Assembly: GCF_015704895.1 (NCBI RefSeq)
Contig: NZ_JADQWB010000027.1
Span: 1-49,427 of the forward strand
Direction: 5' to 3'
Length of the DNA: 49,427 bases
Origin: Agrobacterium leguminum
GTDB lineage: Bacteria > Pseudomonadota > Alphaproteobacteria > Rhizobiales > Rhizobiaceae
Below, in pieces: positions 24,764 through 33,333 of the stretch. The translations under genes and the position numbers were made by a program. The notes below the pieces were generated by a model. The model worked only from the letters and a program-made list of their open reading frames with translations. It was not told where the DNA came from and made no database searches. The first letter of the stretch is position 1; each line of letters opens with the position of its first letter.

Positions 24764-26536
24764 CTAGCTCACTGGCCAGACGTAAAGCAGCATGGGAATG
24801 CTGGCGATGACGATCATGATCGACAGTGGCAGGCCGAGGCGCGGATAGTCGCTGAAGCGATAACCGCCCGGACCCATGACCAGCGTATTGCACTGGTGGC
24901 CGATGGGGGTGAGGAAATCGCAGCCTGCGCCGATTGCCACCGCCATCAGGAAGGCCTCCGGCCGGAAACCGAGCGTGGTGGCGAAACCGGCGGCGATGGG
25001 AGCCATGACCAGCACGGTGGCGGCATTGTTGAGAAAGGGCGTCACCGCCATGGCGGTGAGCAGGATCATGCCGAGCGCCGCAAAGGGCGGCAATCCCTGC
25101 GCGGCATGACCGAGCCATGCGGCGATCAGTTCGCTTGCCCCGCTGGTACGCAGGCTGTCGCTGACGGGAATAAGGGCGGCGAGCATGACGAGGATCGGCC
25201 CGTCGATGGATTTATAGACCTCGGTGAGCGGGATTGCGCCAACGACGATCATCAGGAAAGCGGCGGCGAAAAAGGCGACGGAGACCGGCACCAGCCCGCT
25301 GCCGGCGGCGATCATGGCGGCAGCAAGCACGATGACCGGCAAAAGCGCGCGGCGCTGCACGCCCAGCAGGATTTCCCGCTGCGCCAGCGGCAAGAGCGAA
25401 AATTCCTGCAATACCTGCGGCAGGTTCTTGCGGCTGCCCTGTAAAAGAATGACATCGCCCGCCTGCAATGTCAGCTCAGAGAGCCGCTGGCTGACGCGCT
25501 GGCCGCGCCGGCTGACGGCGATCAGATTGACGCCGCGCGTATAGGAGAGCGAAAGCTCACGCGCGGAAATGCCGCTCAGCACCGATTCATTGCTGATCAC
25601 CGCTTCCATGGAAATGAGATCGGCGGTTTTCTGGCCGTTTTCGGTGAGCGGCTTGCCGGAAAGCAAAAGCTTCGCCTGTGAGACGATGCGGTCCAGCCCC
25701 TCCGGGCTGCCTTCGAGAAGAATCGTGTCACCCGCCTTCAGCGTCACGTCGGGGAAGGGGGAGATGCGCCGGGGGCCGCGCAGGATGGTGCTGGCGATCA
25801 CATCGCCGTCGGCCTGTTTCAGCAATTCACGCAGCGGTTTCTCCGCATGGGTGCTGTCGGCCGGCAGGGTGGCTTCGGCGGTATAGGCGGACTGGTCGAG
25901 AATATCTTCCACCGACGCCTGCTGGCGGTTGCGCACCGGCAGCAGGCGGTAACCGAAGGTCAGGAAGATGATGCCGATGACGGTCAGCCCCGCGCCGACG
26001 GGGGTGAAGTCGAACATCGAAAAACTCTGCCCGGTCATTTCCTCGCGCAGCCGCGAGACGACGATGTTGGGCGAGGTGCCGATCTGCGTCATCAACCCGC
26101 CCAGCAGGGCGGCGAAGGCCATGGGCATCAGATAATAGGAGACCGGGCTGCCGGATTTGCGGGCGAACTGGAAGGCGACCGGCATCATGATGGCAAGCGC
26201 GCCGATATTCTTGATGAAGGCCGACATGACGGCGACGACGATCATCAGGAAAGCGAGCTGCAGGCTCTTGGAGTGCATTTCGGGGAAATATTTCTTTATC
26301 GTCATATCGACGATGCCCGAGCGGGCGACAGCCGAACTGACCACCAGCGCACTGCCGACGATGATGACGATATCGTCCGAAAAACCGGAAAAAGCTTTTT
26401 CGAAAGGCACGACACCGAGCGCCACGGCCACGAGCAGCGCACTGCAGGCGACGACATCGTAACGCAGCCTGTCCCAGATGAACGCGACCATCATGCCGGC
26501 GATGACGGTGAAGGCGAGGATCTGGTCTGTCGTCAT
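24764..26536 (-). CDS. SLC13-family permease with two TrkA-C (RCK_C) domains
   Basis: 590-residue membrane transporter. The N-terminal half of the permease (VIVGSALVVSSAVARSG, AFIKNIGALAIMMPVAFQFA, MTQIGTSPNIVVSRL) and the C-terminal half (LAALIPVSDSLRTSG, FLNNAATVLVMAPIAAGFA) flank two soluble TrkA-C-type domains (about residues 215-300 and 305-390, e.g. LKAGDTILLEGSPEGLDRI and LQAGDVILLQGSRKNLPQV). This architecture is common for SLC13/DASS-like anion (sulfate or dicarboxylate) carriers. Substrate not determinable. Just upstream is an excellent EcfG-type promoter (26606-26630), suggesting stress induction. Confidence 0.9.
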   Translation of the reverse strand: MTTDQILAFTVIAGMMVAFIWDRLRYDVVACSALLVAVALGVVPFEKAFSGFSDDIVIIVGSALVVSSAVARSGIVDMTIKKYFPEMHSKSLQLAFLMIVVAVMSAFIKNIGALAIMMPVAFQFARKSGSPVSYYLMPMAFAALLGGLMTQIGTSPNIVVSRLREEMTGQSFSMFDFTPVGAGLTVIGIIFLTFGYRLLPVRNRQQASVEDILDQSAYTAEATLPADSTHAEKPLRELLKQADGDVIASTILRGPRRISPFPDVTLKAGDTILLEGSPEGLDRIVSQAKLLLSGKPLTENGQKTADLISMEAVISNESVLSGISARELSLSYTRGVNLIAVSRRGQRVSQRLSELTLQAGDVILLQGSRKNLPQVLQEFSLLPLAQREILLGVQRRALLPVIVLAAAMIAAGSGLVPVSVAFFAAAFLMIVVGAIPLTEVYKSIDGPILVMLAALIPVSDSLRTSGASELIAAWLGHAAQGLPPFAALGMILLTAMAVTPFLNNAATVLVMAPIAAGFATTLGFRPEAFLMAVAIGAGCDFLTPIGHQCNTLVMGPGGYRFSDYPRLGLPLSIMIVIASIPMLLYVWPVS

Positions 26537-26605
26537 CTGGGCGGGTTACTTTCGCATGCGGGGAGATGGAATCGTATCTGCTTTTTTGTAAGGAACGTAA
26601 CCATC

Positions 26606-26630
26606 AACGCAAGTGCGCAACGGGAGTTCC
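26606..26630 (-). promoter_or_regulatory. EcfG-type promoter of the SLC13 permease gene
   Basis: On the minus strand, GGAAC (26630-26626), 16-base spacer, CGTT (26609-26606): an exact match to the general stress response consensus. It lies between the stop of the upstream small gene (26651) and the permease ATG (26536), predicting a leader of about 60 bases. Confidence 0.6.
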
Positions 26631-26650
26631 TCCCGCAGGCGCATATCGTT

Positions 26651-27067
26651 TCATTGCATGAAAAAACTGTCGATATAATCTGCTGCCCGGTCAGAGATGC
26701 CGACGATCTTGTCTGTCGCCTGGCGATAAAGCTTGAAATTGAGCTCGGTTCCGGGCTGCCCGTCGTCCCAGTCACGGAAGTCGCGAAGTTCCGCACGACC
26801 CAGCGGACGCAGAGCAGTTGCGGTTCGTTTTATGGTGAGATCGACCCGGGGTGTCTGTCGCGCGATGCCGGGTTTGCGGGCAACTGCTTGGGCGCTTGTC
26901 ACCGTGCCGCGCGCGATGAGGCCATGCCCGCCCTCATTTTCACTGGCAAACAGAAAAACGGTGTCGCTTTCCGTTATGGTCTTGCCGCCATACATGGTTT
27001 TTTGCGCGGCGAATGCGAAGGTTTCCGCGTCGGGATTTGAGATTTCCGCTTTGATGACGAAAGCCAT
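26651..27067 (-). CDS. Small conserved-looking hypothetical, possibly PUA/EVE-like
   Basis: 138 residues beginning MAFVIKAEISNPDAETFAFA. The middle reads ITESDTVFLFASENEGGHGLIARGTVTS, a strand pattern like PUA/EVE/ASCH-fold proteins that bind modified bases or RNA; the C-terminal part (LRDFRDWDDGQPGTELNFKLY, then helices) is soluble. No catalytic motif is visible and the family call is only an impression. ATG at 27067 follows GGAGGGGAAGAG, a strong ribosome site; a long open frame upstream to 27706 is an overlap with terC and was not used. It sits between terC and the SLC13 permease, all on the minus strand. Confidence 0.75.
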   Translation of the reverse strand: MAFVIKAEISNPDAETFAFAAQKTMYGGKTITESDTVFLFASENEGGHGLIARGTVTSAQAVARKPGIARQTPRVDLTIKRTATALRPLGRAELRDFRDWDDGQPGTELNFKLYRQATDKIVGISDRAADYIDSFFMQ

Positions 27068-27168
27068 GCTCTCTTCCCCTCCGGGCAGTGCGGGATGTTG
27101 ATACCGCTTTGTCCGGTTTTGGTAGCGCAAGGCCCGCATGCGGCGGGCCCTGCCAGTCGTCGTAGCCG

Positions 27169-27915
27169 TCACTGCGGCTGTTTTTTCTTTCGCCTCGCAT
27201 TGCGGGCCAGCATGTTGAGCAGTTCCACCAGCGCCGAGAACGCCATGGCGGCATAGACGTAGCCCTTCGGAACATGGAAGCCCATGCCTTCGGCGATCAG
27301 CGTCGTGCCGATCATCATCAGGAAGGCGAGCGCCAGCATGACGATGGTGGGGTTGCGCTCGATGAAGTTGGCGAGCGGCGTTGCGGCCAGCAGCATGACG
27401 GTGACGGCCACGATGACCGCGACGATCATGATCGGCAGATGCGGTGTCATGCCGACGGCGGTGATGATGCTGTCCACCGAGAAGACGAGGTCGAGCAGCA
27501 GGATCTGGCCGATGGCGGCGCCGAAATTCATGCCCACGGGGCCGCCCACCATGTCTTCCTTGTGGTCTTCCGGGTCGACATTGTGGTGGATTTCCTTGGT
27601 GGCCTTCCACATCAGGAAAAGACCGCCGGCGATCAGGATCATGTCCTTCCAGGAGAAGGCGTGGCCGAAGAGTTCGAAGACCGGCGTGGTGAGCTGCACG
27701 ATCCATGCGACGGTGCCGAGCAGGCCGAGGCGCATGACGAGCGCAAGGCCTATACCGATCTTGCGGGCTTTTTCGCGCTGTTCGGGCGGCAGCTTGTTGG
27801 TGAGGATGGAGATGAAGATCAGGTTGTCGATGCCGAGCACGACCTCCATGACGATCAGCGTGACGAGCGCCACCCAGGCGGCGGGGTCAGATAGAAGAGG
27901 GAGAATGGACTCCAT
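27169..27915 (-). CDS. TerC-family integral membrane protein
   Basis: 248 residues with seven to eight hydrophobic helices. The family-defining acidic membrane motifs are present: [20 protein letters not shown] near the N terminus and [18 protein letters not shown] in the second half. TerC/Alx-like proteins take part in tellurite resistance and, in several bacteria, in manganese export. ATG at 27915 (MESILPLL) is chosen over a start at 27981. No yybP-type manganese riboswitch was recognised upstream. It is transcribed toward the small gene at 26651. Confidence 0.9.
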   Translation of the reverse strand: MESILPLLSDPAAWVALVTLIVMEVVLGIDNLIFISILTNKLPPEQREKARKIGIGLALVMRLGLLGTVAWIVQLTTPVFELFGHAFSWKDMILIAGGLFLMWKATKEIHHNVDPEDHKEDMVGGPVGMNFGAAIGQILLLDLVFSVDSIITAVGMTPHLPIMIVAVIVAVTVMLLAATPLANFIERNPTIVMLALAFLMMIGTTLIAEGMGFHVPKGYVYAAMAFSALVELLNMLARNARRKKKQPQ

Positions 27916-28073
27916 CAGGTAGGTTTTCCTTTCAGCAACAAGGCCAGCCGAAACATTCGGTGGGTGGAATTTATAGCGCAATACGCGAGAAACAAGGAGT
28001 TGATGGCTCCGGGGCGCAAGATTTCATCGAAATTTCGCGCAGACCGCGTATTGGCGTTCACGCCGTTGCGAGT

Positions 28074-28175
28074 GCATTTCCAGGAAAAGTGGCCCCCGGT
28101 TTTCCGTCCGGGAATGCGCCAGAACAAAGAGTTAGAGTGTTTTCGCGATTCGGAGAAAAGCGAAAAAACTCTAAA
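28074..28175 (+). repeat. Family C two-hairpin element, copy C2
   Basis: GCATTTCCAGGAAAAGTGGC with the first palindrome (GGTTTTCCGTCC / GGGAATGCG), then CAAAGAG and a second hairpin TTAGAGTGTTTTCGC / GCGAAAAAACTCTAA (one mismatch). It ends six bases before the stop of the tetR-type gene, in the opposite orientation to it. Confidence 0.85.
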
Positions 28176-28180
28176 TGATC

Positions 28181-28867
28181 TCAGGCCTTGTCGGTTCCGT
28201 AGGCGGCCATGAATACCTTGATGGCGCTGGCGATCACCCGGTCCAGTTCTTCTTCCGGAACCGGGCCTTCGATCTCTCCGAACAGGCGCAGCTTGAAGAA
28301 GGTGCCGGTGGAAAGCTCGATATATTGCCGGGCGGCCAGCTCCACGTCATCGACCTTCAGATGGCCGAGCGCGACATGGTGCTCGATGAAATCCTGAAGC
28401 ACGGTGCGGACATTGTTGGGTGCGGCGATGAAGAAGCGCTGCGCCAGCTTCGGCATGCGGTCGATGACGCCGATGACCGAGCGCATGGCCGGGATCATCT
28501 CCGAGCAGATCATCTTGTTGGCGAAGGCCTTGCCGAATTGTCTCAGCCCGTCGCGCACCTCTTCGGTGCCGGCCAGAATATTGCGCATGGAGGTGGCGAA
28601 TTCCTGCCGGTGGTGATCGACCAGCGCCGCGAACAGATCTTCCTTGTTGGAGAAATAGACATAGATCGTGCCCTTGGAAACGCCCGCTTCGCGCGTGATG
28701 TCGTTCATGCTGGCCGCATCGAAACCCTTGCGCTTGAACACACGCCAGGCGCCCGCCAGAATCTGCTCGCGTTTGGCCGGGTCTTCACCCGCCGCAAAAC
28801 GCCCGGCGGCATTGCCCGGACAGCCCGTTTCCGTTTCCGTCTCCATATCCCTGTCTTCACCTGCCAT
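28181..28867 (-). CDS. TetR-family transcriptional repressor
   Basis: 228 residues. The TetR helix-turn-helix spans about residues 33-80 (KREQILAGAWRVFKRKGFDAASMNDITREAGVSKGTIYVYFSNKEDLFAAL is the full pattern, read in pieces), followed by a helical ligand domain of the AcrR/TetR_C type (IEHHVALGHLKVDDVELAARQYIEL). It is divergent from the emrAB-type efflux pair, and two CGAACC-N4-GGTTC[GA] palindromes lie in the 160-base gap, so it very likely represses the pump and itself until a drug-like ligand binds. ATG at 28867; M8 (28846) is an alternative. Confidence 0.92.
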   Translation of the reverse strand: MAGEDRDMETETETGCPGNAAGRFAAGEDPAKREQILAGAWRVFKRKGFDAASMNDITREAGVSKGTIYVYFSNKEDLFAALVDHHRQEFATSMRNILAGTEEVRDGLRQFGKAFANKMICSEMIPAMRSVIGVIDRMPKLAQRFFIAAPNNVRTVLQDFIEHHVALGHLKVDDVELAARQYIELSTGTFFKLRLFGEIEGPVPEEELDRVIASAIKVFMAAYGTDKA

Positions 28868-28917
28868 CGCTACCGTCTCTTAGCATCGCAATGGCGTAAA
28901 AAAAATTAACCGAACGT

Positions 28918-28988
28918 CGAACCAATCGGTTCGATAACACTTGATATGTGTCAGGAAAGAGATTATGTCAATCGAACCGAACGGTTCA
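28918..28988 (+). promoter_or_regulatory. Efflux promoter flanked by two TetR-type operators
   Basis: Operator 1 is CGAACCAATCGGTTCG (28918-28933), a perfect palindrome. Operator 2 is CGAACCGAACGGTTCA (28973-28988), with an outer TCGAAC/GTTCGA pair. Between them are TTGATA (28941-28946), a 16-base spacer and TTATGT (28963-28968), a promoter toward emrA. An extra half-site AACCGAACG lies at 28908-28916. Confidence 0.75.
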
Positions 28989-29027
28989 GTTCGAAAAACT
29001 TTCTTCAATTTATCACGGTAAGCTCCC

Positions 29028-30242
29028 ATGTCGGCCCAGAAGAATAGCGCGGTTCGCGCCGTCAACGATGCGGAAGAGGCGGATATCTCCGCCAAGGCCG
29101 AGACCTCTCCGGCAAAGCCGGCTGAGGCCGCGCCGCCGCCGCAGCCCCAGACCATTGCGGCGCCGAAGCAGAAGAAGCGTTCGAAGCTTCTGCCGGTCAT
29201 CGCTGTCGCCCTTCTCGCCGGCGCCGGCTGGTACGGTTACAACTGGTGGGTCGACGGCCGCTTCATGGTGTCGACGGACGACGCCTATATAGAAGGCGAT
29301 ATCGCCGTCATCGCACCGAAGGTTTCGGGCTATGTCGCCAAGGTCAACGTGGTCGAGAACCAGGAAGTCAAGGCGGGCGATCCGCTGGTGACGCTGGACG
29401 ACGGCGATTATCGCATCGCGCTCGATCAGGCCGAAGCCCAGATCCGCACCGAGCAGCTGTCGCTGAAGCGCATCGATGCGCAGATCGTCGGCGGCGAAGC
29501 TTCGCTGGAACAGGCCGTCGCCCAGAAGGGTGCGCTGGATGCCGCCCTTCGCGGTGCCGAAATCACCCAGAAGCGCGCCAGCGAGCTGCAGGCGAAGGAT
29601 GTCGGCACGGTTGCCGCTTCCGACAATGCGCAGGTCGCGCTCGATCAGGCCAGGGCGAATGTCGTGGCCGGCGATGCCGCCATCTCCTCGGCCAAGGCCA
29701 ATGTGGAACTCCTGCGCGCCCAGCGCGAGGAAGCCGAAAGCACGATCCGTTCGCTGCAGCTTTCCCGCGACAAGGCCGCCCGCGATCTTTCCTTCACGGT
29801 TCTGAAAGCGCCCTATGACGGCGTCATCGGCAATCTGGCGGTTCAGAACGGCGATCTGGTTTCGGTCGGCAAGCGTCTGGCTTCGCTGGTGCCGATGAAC
29901 GAGCTTTATATCGACGCCAATTTCAAGGAAACGCAGCTTGCCCGCGTCGTGCCCGGTTCGAAGGTGCGCGTGCATGTCGACGCCTTTGACGATGCGACGA
30001 TCGAGGGCACGGTGCAGTCGATTTCGCCCGGTTCGGGCTCGGTCTTCTCCATGCTGCCGCCGGAAAATGCGACCGGCAACTTCACCAAGGTCATTCAGCG
30101 CGTGCCGGTGCGCATCGTCTTCTCCAGGGAAGACCTCGCCAGGCACAATCTGCGCGCCGGCCTCAGCGTCGTTGTCGATGTCGATACCCGCACGGCGCCG
30201 GAAACGACGAAAACGGCGCAAGTTAACCCGGAAGCCAAGTAA
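29028..30242 (+). CDS. emrA: HlyD/EmrA-type membrane fusion protein
   Basis: 404 residues. A Pro/Ala-rich cytoplasmic N terminus (~50 residues) is followed by one membrane anchor (LLPVIAVALLAGAGWYGYNWW, about 54-74), then a periplasmic adaptor: the lipoyl-like half STDDAYIEGDIAVIAPKVSG, a coiled-coil hairpin rich in Ala, Gln and Glu (about residues 125-250), the second lipoyl half (VLKAPYDGVIGNLAVQNGDLV) and a beta-barrel (LYIDANFKETQLARV). Forms a tripartite pump with the DHA2 transporter encoded 34 bases downstream and an outer-membrane channel elsewhere. Controlled by the divergent TetR gene. Confidence 0.93.
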   Translation: MSAQKNSAVRAVNDAEEADISAKAETSPAKPAEAAPPPQPQTIAAPKQKKRSKLLPVIAVALLAGAGWYGYNWWVDGRFMVSTDDAYIEGDIAVIAPKVSGYVAKVNVVENQEVKAGDPLVTLDDGDYRIALDQAEAQIRTEQLSLKRIDAQIVGGEASLEQAVAQKGALDAALRGAEITQKRASELQAKDVGTVAASDNAQVALDQARANVVAGDAAISSAKANVELLRAQREEAESTIRSLQLSRDKAARDLSFTVLKAPYDGVIGNLAVQNGDLVSVGKRLASLVPMNELYIDANFKETQLARVVPGSKVRVHVDAFDDATIEGTVQSISPGSGSVFSMLPPENATGNFTKVIQRVPVRIVFSREDLARHNLRAGLSVVVDVDTRTAPETTKTAQVNPEAK

Positions 30243-30276
30243 GGCGCATCGCTGATGCGCCGTTGAGGTCAAGATC

Positions 30277-31860
30277 ATGGCGGCTACGGTTGTCGGTACG
30301 GGCGGGGCGTCCATCCCCGCCGATCCCCCGATGGACAGGCGCAGGCTCATCGCCTTCTTCGCGATGGTCTTCGGCATGTTCATGTCCATCCTCGACATTC
30401 AGATCGTCTCCGCCTCGCTGGCGGAAATCCAGGCGGGTCTCGGCGCGGGTTCCGATGAGATCGCCTGGGTGCAGACCTCCTATCTGATCGCCGAAGTCAT
30501 TATGATCCCGCTGTCGGGCACGCTGGCGCGCATTCTCTCCACGCGCGTGCTCTTCGCCACCTGCGCGGCCGGCTTCACCATATCGAGCGCGCTCTGCGCC
30601 ACAGCCACCAATATCGACCAGATGATCGTCTACCGCGCGATCCAGGGCTTTATCGGCGGCGGCATGATCCCCTCCGTCTTCGCCGCCGCCTTCACGATCT
30701 TCCCGCCCTCGAAGCGTTCGGTCGTGTCACCGATCATCGGTCTCGTCGCCACGCTTGCGCCCACCATCGGCCCGACGGTCGGCGGTTATCTTTCCAATGC
30801 CTTTTCCTGGCACTGGCTGTTCCTCGTCAACATCATCCCCGGCATCATCGTCACCATCCTCACCTGGAGCCTGATCGATTTCGACAAGCCGGAAAAGTCG
30901 CTCTGGAAGAAGTTCGACTGGTGGGGGCTGATCTCCATGGCCGTCTTCCTCGGCTCGCTGGAATATGTGCTGGAAGAGGGCAACAACAAGGACTGGTTCA
31001 ACGACGAGCATATCGTCATGGGAACGGTCGCCATGGTCATCGGTGCCGTGGTGTTCTTCTGGCGCGCCTTCAAGGTGGAATTCCCTGTCGTGGATATCCG
31101 CGCCTTCGCCGACCGCAACTTCTCCATCGGCTCGCTGTTTTCCTTCGTCATGGGCATCGGGCTTTACGGGCTGACCTATCTTTACCCGCTCTATCTCGGC
31201 CGGGTGCGCGGTTACGATGCGCTGATGATCGGCGAGACCATGTTCGTCTCCGGTCTTGCCATGTTCTTCACCGCGCCGATTGCCGGCAAGGTCTCCACCA
31301 AGCTCGACCCGCGGGCGATGATGGCCATCGGCTTCATCAGCTTCGGCTGCGGCACATGGATCATGACGCATGTGACGACCGACTGGGATTTTTACGAGCT
31401 GCTGATCCCGCAGATCCTGCGCGGTTTCGGCCTGATGATGTGCATGGTGCCGATCAACAACATCGCGCTCGGCACCCTGCCGCCGGCCCGCATCCGCAAT
31501 GCGTCCGGCCTGTTCAACCTTACCCGTAACCTCGGCGGCGCGGTCGGTCTTGCCATCATCAACACCATGCTGTCGCAGCGCACGGACGACCATTATGTGC
31601 GGCTAGCCGAACATGTGAGCTATTCCAATCCGCAGGCGCTGGAATGGCTGAACAGTGTCGGCGCCAACTACGATTCCTACGGTCTGGACGGCGCGTCCGT
31701 CGCCGTCAAGAAACTGGTCGGCATGGTCTCGCAGCAAGCATGGATATTGGCCTTCGCGGATGTGTTCTTCGCGCTGACGCTGTTGTTCTCGAGCCTGATC
31801 TTCATGACCGTGCTGATCCAGAAACCCAAGGCAGCGCCGCCGCCAGACGCGGCGCACTAA
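30277..31860 (+). CDS. emrB: EmrB/QacA-type MFS multidrug transporter (DHA2, 14 TM)
   Basis: 527-residue major facilitator of the DHA2 family with 14 predicted helices. Landmarks are FAMVFGMFMSILDIQIVSASLAEI (motif D1 in TM1), WVQTSYLIAEVIMIPLSGTLAR (TM2/motif A region), RAIQGFIGGGMIPSVFAA (motif B) and the TM5 motif C LAPTIGPTVGGYL. It expels hydrophobic drugs using the proton gradient with the upstream EmrA adaptor. A GAGG ribosome site precedes the ATG at 30277. A strong terminator closes the operon. Spectrum of substrates unknown. Confidence 0.94.
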   Translation: MAATVVGTGGASIPADPPMDRRRLIAFFAMVFGMFMSILDIQIVSASLAEIQAGLGAGSDEIAWVQTSYLIAEVIMIPLSGTLARILSTRVLFATCAAGFTISSALCATATNIDQMIVYRAIQGFIGGGMIPSVFAAAFTIFPPSKRSVVSPIIGLVATLAPTIGPTVGGYLSNAFSWHWLFLVNIIPGIIVTILTWSLIDFDKPEKSLWKKFDWWGLISMAVFLGSLEYVLEEGNNKDWFNDEHIVMGTVAMVIGAVVFFWRAFKVEFPVVDIRAFADRNFSIGSLFSFVMGIGLYGLTYLYPLYLGRVRGYDALMIGETMFVSGLAMFFTAPIAGKVSTKLDPRAMMAIGFISFGCGTWIMTHVTTDWDFYELLIPQILRGFGLMMCMVPINNIALGTLPPARIRNASGLFNLTRNLGGAVGLAIINTMLSQRTDDHYVRLAEHVSYSNPQALEWLNSVGANYDSYGLDGASVAVKKLVGMVSQQAWILAFADVFFALTLLFSSLIFMTVLIQKPKAAPPPDAAH

Positions 31861-31890
31861 CAAGAATCCCCTCCCATCCACCGCAGAGCT

Positions 31891-31920
31891 GGGGCCGTCG
31901 GAAATGACGGCCCCTTTTTT
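31891..31920 (+). terminator. Rho-independent terminator of emrAB
   Basis: Perfect 9-bp stem GGGGCCGTC (31891-31899) / GACGGCCCC (31906-31914), 6-base loop, then six T. It lies 30 bases after the emrB stop. Confidence 0.93.
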
Positions 31921-31948
31921 GTTTTGAATATGGAGCGAGCGAGGGCGG

Positions 31949-32084
31949 CATATTTCTTCTCCCCGCCGGGGAGAAGTCCGCGGCAGCGGGATGAGGGGGG
32001 CGAGGGTAGAGATATTCGGAGAGCTGGCCCCCTCATCCGACCCTTCGGGCCACCTTCTCCCCCTCGGGGAGAAGAAACGCGCGG
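31949..32084. repeat. Family A intergenic repeat, copy A2
   Basis: Left half: hairpin CTTCTCCCCGCCGGGGAGAA followed by GTCCGCGGCAGCGGGATGAG. Right half in reverse: CCCCTCATCCGACCCTTCGG followed by the hairpin. The two tail types are the same as in A1 but swapped left to right. Confidence 0.85.
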
Positions 32085-32110
32085 CAACGCCGTGAACGAA
32101 CCTCCGCCGA

Positions 32111-32154
32111 TTGATCGCTGCGGCTTTAGACAGAATATGAGGTACGTACATCAT
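32111..32154 (+). promoter_or_regulatory. xylR promoter with LacI-type operator
   Basis: TTGATC (32111-32116), a 16-base spacer and GAATAT (32133-32138). An 18-base palindrome, ATGAGGTACGTACATCAT (32137-32154, 8 of 9 pairs), overlaps the -10 and start. Size, central CG and position fit a LacI-family autoregulatory site; inferred. Confidence 0.5.
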
Positions 32155-32206
32155 TTTTCAGTTTACCTCGACCACAAAGCTGGATATGCAGGGTGAGGGA
32201 GGAGCC

Positions 32207-33229
32207 ATGAAGCCGACAGTTCACGATATCGCCGAGCGGGCGGGCGTCAGTCTCGCCACCATCGACCGGGTGCTGAACATGCGCCCCGGCGTGCATGCGG
32301 CAACGCGGGCACGGGTGGAGGCGGCCATTGCCGAGCTTGGTTATGTGCGCGATATCGCGGCCGCCAATCTGGCCAAGGGCCGCAATTATTCGCTGGTCTT
32401 CATCCTGCCGGGCAATGACAATTCCTTCATGGCGACGCTGCGCGCCGAAGTGCGGGCCGCAGCGGCACGGGCGCATCTGGAGCGCACGGCGATCCGCGTC
32501 ATCGAGGTGCCGCCGTTCAATGCCACGGCGCTGACGGAGGCTCTGGAAGTCGCGCGGCGGGAAAAGCCGTCGGGCGTCGCCTTCGTCGCCACCGATTCCG
32601 AGGATGTGGCGGAAGCCGCCGACCGGCTGGCCGAAGACGGCATCGCCACGGTGACGCTGGTGTCCGATCTTTCCGGTTCGCGGCGGGATCATTATGCCGG
32701 CGTGGACAACGTCGCGGCCGGGCGCACGGCGGCGAGCCTGATGGGACGTTTTCTCTCCGGGCGCGGCGGCGATGTCGCGGTTGTCGCCGGCTCCATGCTG
32801 GTGCGCGACCATCGCGAACGTCTGGAAGGATTTCGCGCCGTTATCGAATCCGAATTTCCGCAATTGCGGCTGCTGCCGGTGCTGGAGGGCAGGGACGATC
32901 CGCTCACCGTCGAGACGCTGGTGCGCAAGGCGCTCGGCAATGCCGCGCTCTCCGGAATCTACAGCCTCGGCGCGGGCAATCGCGGCCTCATCCGGGCGCT
33001 TGGCGCGGCAGAGGGCGAAAGAGCGCTTTCGGTCATCGCCCATGAGCTGACGGAAAACACCGCCAATGCGCTGCGGGAAGGGCTGCTGGACGCCGTGCTC
33101 AACCAGGATGCCGGCCATGAGGTGCGCAGCGCCATCCGCGTTTTGAAGGCGCGGGCCGACGGTCTACCCGTCATCGCCGCGCAGGAACGTATCCGTATCG
33201 ACATATTCCTCAGGGACAATCTTCCCTGA
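32207..33229 (+). CDS. xylR: LacI-family transcriptional regulator of xylose genes
   Basis: 340 residues. The LacI helix-turn-helix with hinge is at the N terminus (TVHDIAERAGVSLATIDRVLNMRPGV, then the hinge helix around AANLAKG), followed by a periplasmic-binding-protein-like effector domain with the DNYAG-type cleft (HYAGVDNVAAGRTAASLMG) and SGIYSLGAGNRG. ATG at 32207 has GGGAGGAG just upstream; a longer start at 32186 is not needed. It precedes xylB and xylA on the same strand, so it most likely represses xylose catabolism until xylose binds. The name xylR is given by context. Confidence 0.88.
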   Translation: MKPTVHDIAERAGVSLATIDRVLNMRPGVHAATRARVEAAIAELGYVRDIAAANLAKGRNYSLVFILPGNDNSFMATLRAEVRAAAARAHLERTAIRVIEVPPFNATALTEALEVARREKPSGVAFVATDSEDVAEAADRLAEDGIATVTLVSDLSGSRRDHYAGVDNVAAGRTAASLMGRFLSGRGGDVAVVAGSMLVRDHRERLEGFRAVIESEFPQLRLLPVLEGRDDPLTVETLVRKALGNAALSGIYSLGAGNRGLIRALGAAEGERALSVIAHELTENTANALREGLLDAVLNQDAGHEVRSAIRVLKARADGLPVIAAQERIRIDIFLRDNLP

Positions 33230-33232
33230 TGA

Positions 33233-33281
33233 GAGCATTTCCAGGAAAAGTGGCCGCCGGTTTCCCGTCCGGAATGCGGTG
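33233..33281 (+). repeat. Family C element, partial copy C3 (first half only)
   Basis: GAGCATTTCCAGGAAAAGTG and the first palindrome (CGGTTTCCCGTCCGG) are present, ending at GGAATGCGG; the CAAAGAG linker and second hairpin are missing. It begins four bases after the xylR stop. Confidence 0.8.
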
Positions 33282-33333
33282 ACTTTTAAAAAACGCTGAA
33301 AGCGGCGCATGGCGCGCCGGAATGGAGAAATAC

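Noticed and set aside
26651..27706. 351-residue form of the small PUA-like protein
   Set aside because: The extra N-terminal part is antisense-frame reading across terC; a strong ribosome site precedes the short form at 27067.
27916..28073. yybP-ykoY manganese riboswitch ahead of terC
   Set aside because: Such riboswitches are common before TerC-type genes, but the conserved loop sequences were not found here.
29013..30398. 461-codon open frame on the minus strand
   Set aside because: Antisense to emrA; composition is that of a complementary-strand shadow.
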